Shown here piece after piece: positions 60,984 through 64,000 of a stretch of 64,000 nt of DNA. Each line of letters begins with the position of its first letter. Position 1 is the first letter of the stretch. This DNA is from Thalassomonas viridans (lineage in GTDB: Bacteria; Pseudomonadota; Gammaproteobacteria; Enterobacterales; Alteromonadaceae). Under the pieces are notes generated by a model. That model was not told the origin of the DNA and did not search any database. It saw only the letters and a list, made by a program, of their open reading frames with translations. Location: positions 186,001 through 250,000 of the forward strand of contig NZ_CP059734.1 in the NCBI RefSeq assembly GCF_000948985.2, in the 5' to 3' direction. The translations under genes were made by a program, and so were the position numbers.

Positions 60984-62204
60984 TCAGAGCGAGCTGCTTT
61001 CAATGGTAGTGTCGGTGAACTTTAATTTTTCGATATCTTCCAGGGTATTGCTGCCGTCACGGCCATCTTGCAAGTCTGTGACGGTTAAGCTGTCGCCTTC
61101 TTTCGAGATTTGATATTCAGACGACGGACCTGAAAAAACAACCGTATTGGTGCCGGTATTGCCGCTGATGTTGTTGTTGAGTTCGTTGACGAGCACATTG
61201 CTGTCATTGCTGCCGGTCAGGGTAACATCTTTTAAGTACCTGGCGTGGTGGGTATACGGCAGGTTGTCCTGAAATTTCAGGCTGAAGTCGCCGGTGAAGC
61301 TTTCGTCGATTCTGGCGTTATAGGTGAGGTACGGGTGGAAAAACATGTCCATTAATGCCGAGCCTTGGGGATCTTTGCCCGGTAAGTCATCGCGCGTTTT
61401 GGCGATATAAAAGCCCCACATACCGTATTCGCTTTCATGGGCGCCCCACAGGCCGTAGAAAGAATCGACCACTGAGGCCAGGTATTCCTGGGTCAGGCTG
61501 TTTTCTGCCGTCAGCTCCGCCAGCCAGTCTGCCTGCTCAGCACCCCAGGCCCAAAGCTGTCCTGATAAGGCGGTGGTTTGTGCTGCGCGAATTTCCGCCT
61601 GGTATTCGGCTGATGCACCTATGAATTCTTCGCCCTGATCAATGCCTATGCCGTAGTCATGAACCAGATGCAGGATTTCTTCATAGGAGGCGTCGCGGTG
61701 CTCGTAGTTCTGGTTGATATACCAGCTATGCCCTTCTACCTGTATCTCGCCATAATACAGGGGCTGGCCGTCAAGCTCTGCGCCGGCATTGGTGCCGTCA
61801 TCCACGCCGTTAAGCAGCATTAAGGTAGCGCCATTTTCGGCCATTTTGTTGGCGACGGCACTTTTGTCTTCACCGTATTGCGAGCCGGGGAAGTCGGTTA
61901 AAAAGTGCTGCAGGATATTGCGGGAACGAACGATCTGGTTTTCGGTAATTTGATCCTGGGCGACGATATGAATGGCGCCGCCGTTGGGGGTATCTACTTT
62001 TGTGTAGCGATCGAATTTCAGGGCTGGGGTGTAAGTGGCTTTTAGTGTATCCGGGATTGCAGAAATTCCCGATTCATTAACCTCAGGAACAGTAGGCGCT
62101 GTCGGTGATGTGGTGGTGTTTTTACTGTTGCCGGAACCGCCGCATGCCGCCAATGTGGCACAGACCGCCAGGGCCAATACGCTGTTGGTGAAATTTATAT
62201 TCAT
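60984..62204 (-). CDS. Lipoprotein with RTX-like C-terminal segment, possible metalloprotein
   Basis: 406 residues from ATG 62204, with GGGAGAA upstream. Lipoprotein signal SVLALAVCATLAACGGSGN (lipidated Cys) and a Thr/Pro linker. The central domain carries YEEILHLVHDYGIGIDQGEE, where H-L-V-H next to Glu looks like a metal site but is not the classical H-E-x-x-H. The last 70 residues (ISGNTGTNTVVFSGPSSEYQ, DLQDGRDGSNTLEDIEKLKF) match the calcium-binding beta-roll tail of many secreted marine proteins. Probably surface-exposed; enzymatic activity not established. Confidence 0.65.
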   Translation of the reverse strand: MNINFTNSVLALAVCATLAACGGSGNSKNTTTSPTAPTVPEVNESGISAIPDTLKATYTPALKFDRYTKVDTPNGGAIHIVAQDQITENQIVRSRNILQHFLTDFPGSQYGEDKSAVANKMAENGATLMLLNGVDDGTNAGAELDGQPLYYGEIQVEGHSWYINQNYEHRDASYEEILHLVHDYGIGIDQGEEFIGASAEYQAEIRAAQTTALSGQLWAWGAEQADWLAELTAENSLTQEYLASVVDSFYGLWGAHESEYGMWGFYIAKTRDDLPGKDPQGSALMDMFFHPYLTYNARIDESFTGDFSLKFQDNLPYTHHARYLKDVTLTGSNDSNVLVNELNNNISGNTGTNTVVFSGPSSEYQISKEGDSLTVTDLQDGRDGSNTLEDIEKLKFTDTTIESSSL

Positions 62205-62414
62205 GATTTTCTCCCTGATTTTTCCTGTAAAATTAATATCAAGTTTTAAGTTGTGAACCATTGTCCGATAAACCGGCAGCTTTTAGGGTAAGCGGGAGTA
62301 AGGCATTGTAAGAGGCCCGCGGCTTATGTAAGCAGGTGTAAGCCTCTCTTCAAACAGAGGAACTTTTCCGCTACATTTGAATCGCCGATTAGATATGCCC
62401 TTCCGGGAGAAAGA

Positions 62415-63089
62415 ATGAACAAGACACATGTATTACTTATTGAAGATGACGATGAGATATCCCGGTTAACGGCAATGTATCTGGAAGCTGAGGGCTACCG
62501 GATGGGTGTGGTTAAGGACGGCAGCCTGGCGCTGGCGGCGATCAAAGAGATAATGCCGGAGCTGATCATTCTTGACCTTATGCTGCCGGGGATGAGCGGT
62601 ATTGAAATATGTAAGCTCGCCAGAGAGTTTTACCAGCAGCCGATCCTTATTTTGACGGCCTGTGATGATGATGTCAGTGAAGTAAGCCTTTTAAAAATGG
62701 GGGCGGACGATTATCTGGTGAAACCCTTAAGGCCCCATGTACTGGTGGCAAGAATAGAAGCCTTGCTGAGGCGAAATAAAGCGCCGCAAGTTTCTCCCCC
62801 CTCTCCTTTTACCATCAGTGAACAAAGCAACCAGGTGAGTTTTAAAGGTAAAACACTGGCTTTGACCAGTGCCGAATATGAAATGCTGAAGTTACTGCAC
62901 AAACATGCCGGTGAGGTGATCAGCCGCGAACAATGCTGTCAGGCACTGAGGGGCATAGATTATGACTTTAGCAACAGGTCTATCGATATGCGCATTTCGG
63001 GATTAAGGAAAAAACTCGGTGATGATCAAGCGCCCTACAAAGTTATTGTTACGGTAAGAAACCAGGGATATAAGCTGATCAATGAATAA
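62415..63089 (+). CDS. OmpR/PhoB-family response regulator
   Basis: 224 residues. Receiver domain with acidic pair LLIEDDDEISR, phosphoacceptor Asp in ELIILDLMLPGMSG, Thr in PILILTACDDD and Lys in DDYLVKPLRP. C-terminal winged helix (LALTSAEYEMLKLLHKHAGE, VISREQCCQALRGIDYDFSN, RSIDMRISGLRKKLGDD). It overlaps the histidine kinase start by eight bases. Close in type to RstA/CpxR. GGGAGAAAG precedes ATG. Targets unknown; the adjacent divergent lipoprotein gene could be one. Confidence 0.95.
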   Translation: MNKTHVLLIEDDDEISRLTAMYLEAEGYRMGVVKDGSLALAAIKEIMPELIILDLMLPGMSGIEICKLAREFYQQPILILTACDDDVSEVSLLKMGADDYLVKPLRPHVLVARIEALLRRNKAPQVSPPSPFTISEQSNQVSFKGKTLALTSAEYEMLKLLHKHAGEVISREQCCQALRGIDYDFSNRSIDMRISGLRKKLGDDQAPYKVIVTVRNQGYKLINE

Positions 63090-64000
63090 GTCGTCGTTGT
63101 CGCTGTTTCCGCGCCTTTATCTGGGCATAGTGCTTACCGTTATTTTGAGTATTACTCTGACCCGGTTTGTGGTTGAAATTTACAGTGAGCGGGAAGAGCT
63201 GAATTTCTTCATCAGGGATGCCAATTATATCCTGGATTATATTGAGGACAGTCAGCTGGCTGAAACCGCAGCTAAGCAGCCAAATATCCGTTTGCCTTTT
63301 CCGTTTAATATCGAGTTTTCCGCCAGGTTTGTTGACTTAAAAACCAATGAACAGGTGTGTACAGCATGCGAATTTCTGAAAACGGTAGACAATCAGCATT
63401 ATTATGAGCTGGAAGAAGGCGAGCGTATGATGCAGGCTAAGCTGGCAGGGCTTAACCGAGACGTGATCATCTATGAAAAACTTGATAGTGAACGCAGTAG
63501 TGAAGAGTTGTCGGCCATGGATGCTGAGATGGATATCGGTCAATTGATCTTCTTTTTACAGATAGCCGTTATCTCATTATTCCTGGGGTTGACCATTTAC
63601 CGGCCGATTAAGAAATTACAGGCGCAGATCAAAGCCCTTATTCATTCCCACCGCTTGTTTGGTGAAGGCAATCTGACGATAAAAGCCGATGAGAATATTC
63701 AAAAGCCCTTGGATGAGCTGGCGGCAAGTTTTAATGAAATGGCCCGTGCCATTGAGGAAAATGTTAAAGAGCGGGATATCTTTGCCCAGGCCATACCCCA
63801 TGAGGTGAGAACGCCGCTGAGCCGTATTCAGCTGGCTTCGGGGTTGATCCGTAAAAAAAGCCAGGATCTGGACGTGCTGGTATTGCTTGATGATCTCGAC
63901 AGCTATATTGTCGATATTAATGAGCTGATTGGCCAAATAGTGGAGTTTTCACGGGTTAATGAGCATAAAGATATTGAAGGTGAGCAATATCAAAATATTA
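63082..64000 (+). CDS. Sensor histidine kinase, 3' end beyond the window
   Basis: Starts at ATG 63082, overlapping the response regulator stop, and stays open to the window edge (306 codons). First transmembrane helix LYLGIVLTVILSITLTRFVV, a periplasmic sensor of ~120 residues with a C-x-x-C (QVCTACEF), second helix LIFFLQIAVISLFLGLTIY, a HAMP domain, then the dimerisation/phosphoacceptor helix AQAIPHEVRTPLSRIQLASG with the His. The ATPase domain lies outside. RstB-like in layout; the C-x-x-C pair may be redox-sensitive or metal-binding. Signal unknown. Confidence 0.92.
   Translation, partial: MNKSSLSLFPRLYLGIVLTVILSITLTRFVVEIYSEREELNFFIRDANYILDYIEDSQLAETAAKQPNIRLPFPFNIEFSARFVDLKTNEQVCTACEFLKTVDNQHYYELEEGERMMQAKLAGLNRDVIIYEKLDSERSSEELSAMDAEMDIGQLIFFLQIAVISLFLGLTIYRPIKKLQAQIKALIHSHRLFGEGNLTIKADENIQKPLDELAASFNEMARAIEENVKERDIFAQAIPHEVRTPLSRIQLASGLIRKKSQDLDVLVLLDDLDSYIVDINELIGQIVEFSRVNEHKDIEGEQYQNI

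Overview
The window looks like chromosomal DNA of a marine gammaproteobacterium, most likely Alteromonadales and perhaps a Colwelliaceae or Thalassomonas-type organism. This is inferred from moderate GC, the many secreted enzymes and lipoproteins, and the protein families present; no marker gene fixes the genus. There is no complete rRNA or tRNA gene, no CRISPR array and no replication origin.

1-18.4 kb is a mosaic of ordinary functions. It holds the end of an efflux operon (outer-membrane lipoprotein and the start of its periplasmic adaptor) and a TAT-exported M19 dipeptidase homologue lying after a secreted amidohydrolase-RidA fusion, with a divergent LysR gene. There follow a decayed Tae4-like type VI effector gene, a Vgb-type propeller, a SymE-like gene, a TetR-like fragment, a periplasmic solute-binding protein and a GST gene interrupted by an inserted TAA codon. 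A large secreted subtilase, a secreted PLC-like/C-type lectin protein and an SGNH hydrolase complete the segment.

18.9-37.6 kb is the most striking part: 17 same-strand, tightly packed genes that read as one natural-product or modified-lipid pathway with its own exporter. An AMP-forming ligase, a PLP decarboxylase, an acyl-CoA-dehydrogenase-like enzyme, two divergent ketosynthase-like proteins, a FAD halogenase-type flavoprotein, an alpha/beta hydrolase, a degenerate asparagine-synthetase-like protein and a free acyl carrier protein are followed, after an internal terminator, by a Lol/MacB-like ABC transporter, two related periplasmic/lipoprotein partners, a LolA-like carrier, an outer-membrane barrel and a second acyl-CoA dehydrogenase. 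A strong terminator closes the unit. The product is unknown; carrier-bound amino acid decarboxylation and dehydrogenation, with possible halogenation, is my inference.

38.7-49.8 kb is an AT-rich accessory island. It contains a large membrane protein, a tRNA-like fragment, a frameshifted endonuclease I gene, a pentapeptide-repeat channel-like protein, a LexA box with a scrap of umuC, an IS66 element with a frameshifted tnpC, a TIR domain fused to a GGDEF/palm-like cyclase domain and beheaded by the IS, a broken HEPN-like gene and a candidate toxin/immunity pair. 49.8-60.6 kb carries an SOS-boxed UvrD-family helicase, a Tse2/Tsi2-like toxin-immunity pair, two XRE regulators with paired operators and a small Gly-rich peptide, a secreted alpha/beta hydrolase, ccdAB with its operator, and a second, decayed symE. 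The window ends with a calcium-binding-like lipoprotein and an OmpR-type two-component system whose kinase runs off the edge.

A recurrent theme is decay: tae4-like, GST, endA, umuC, tnpC, a HEPN-like gene, a TetR-like gene and a second symE are all broken, while neighbouring long genes are intact.
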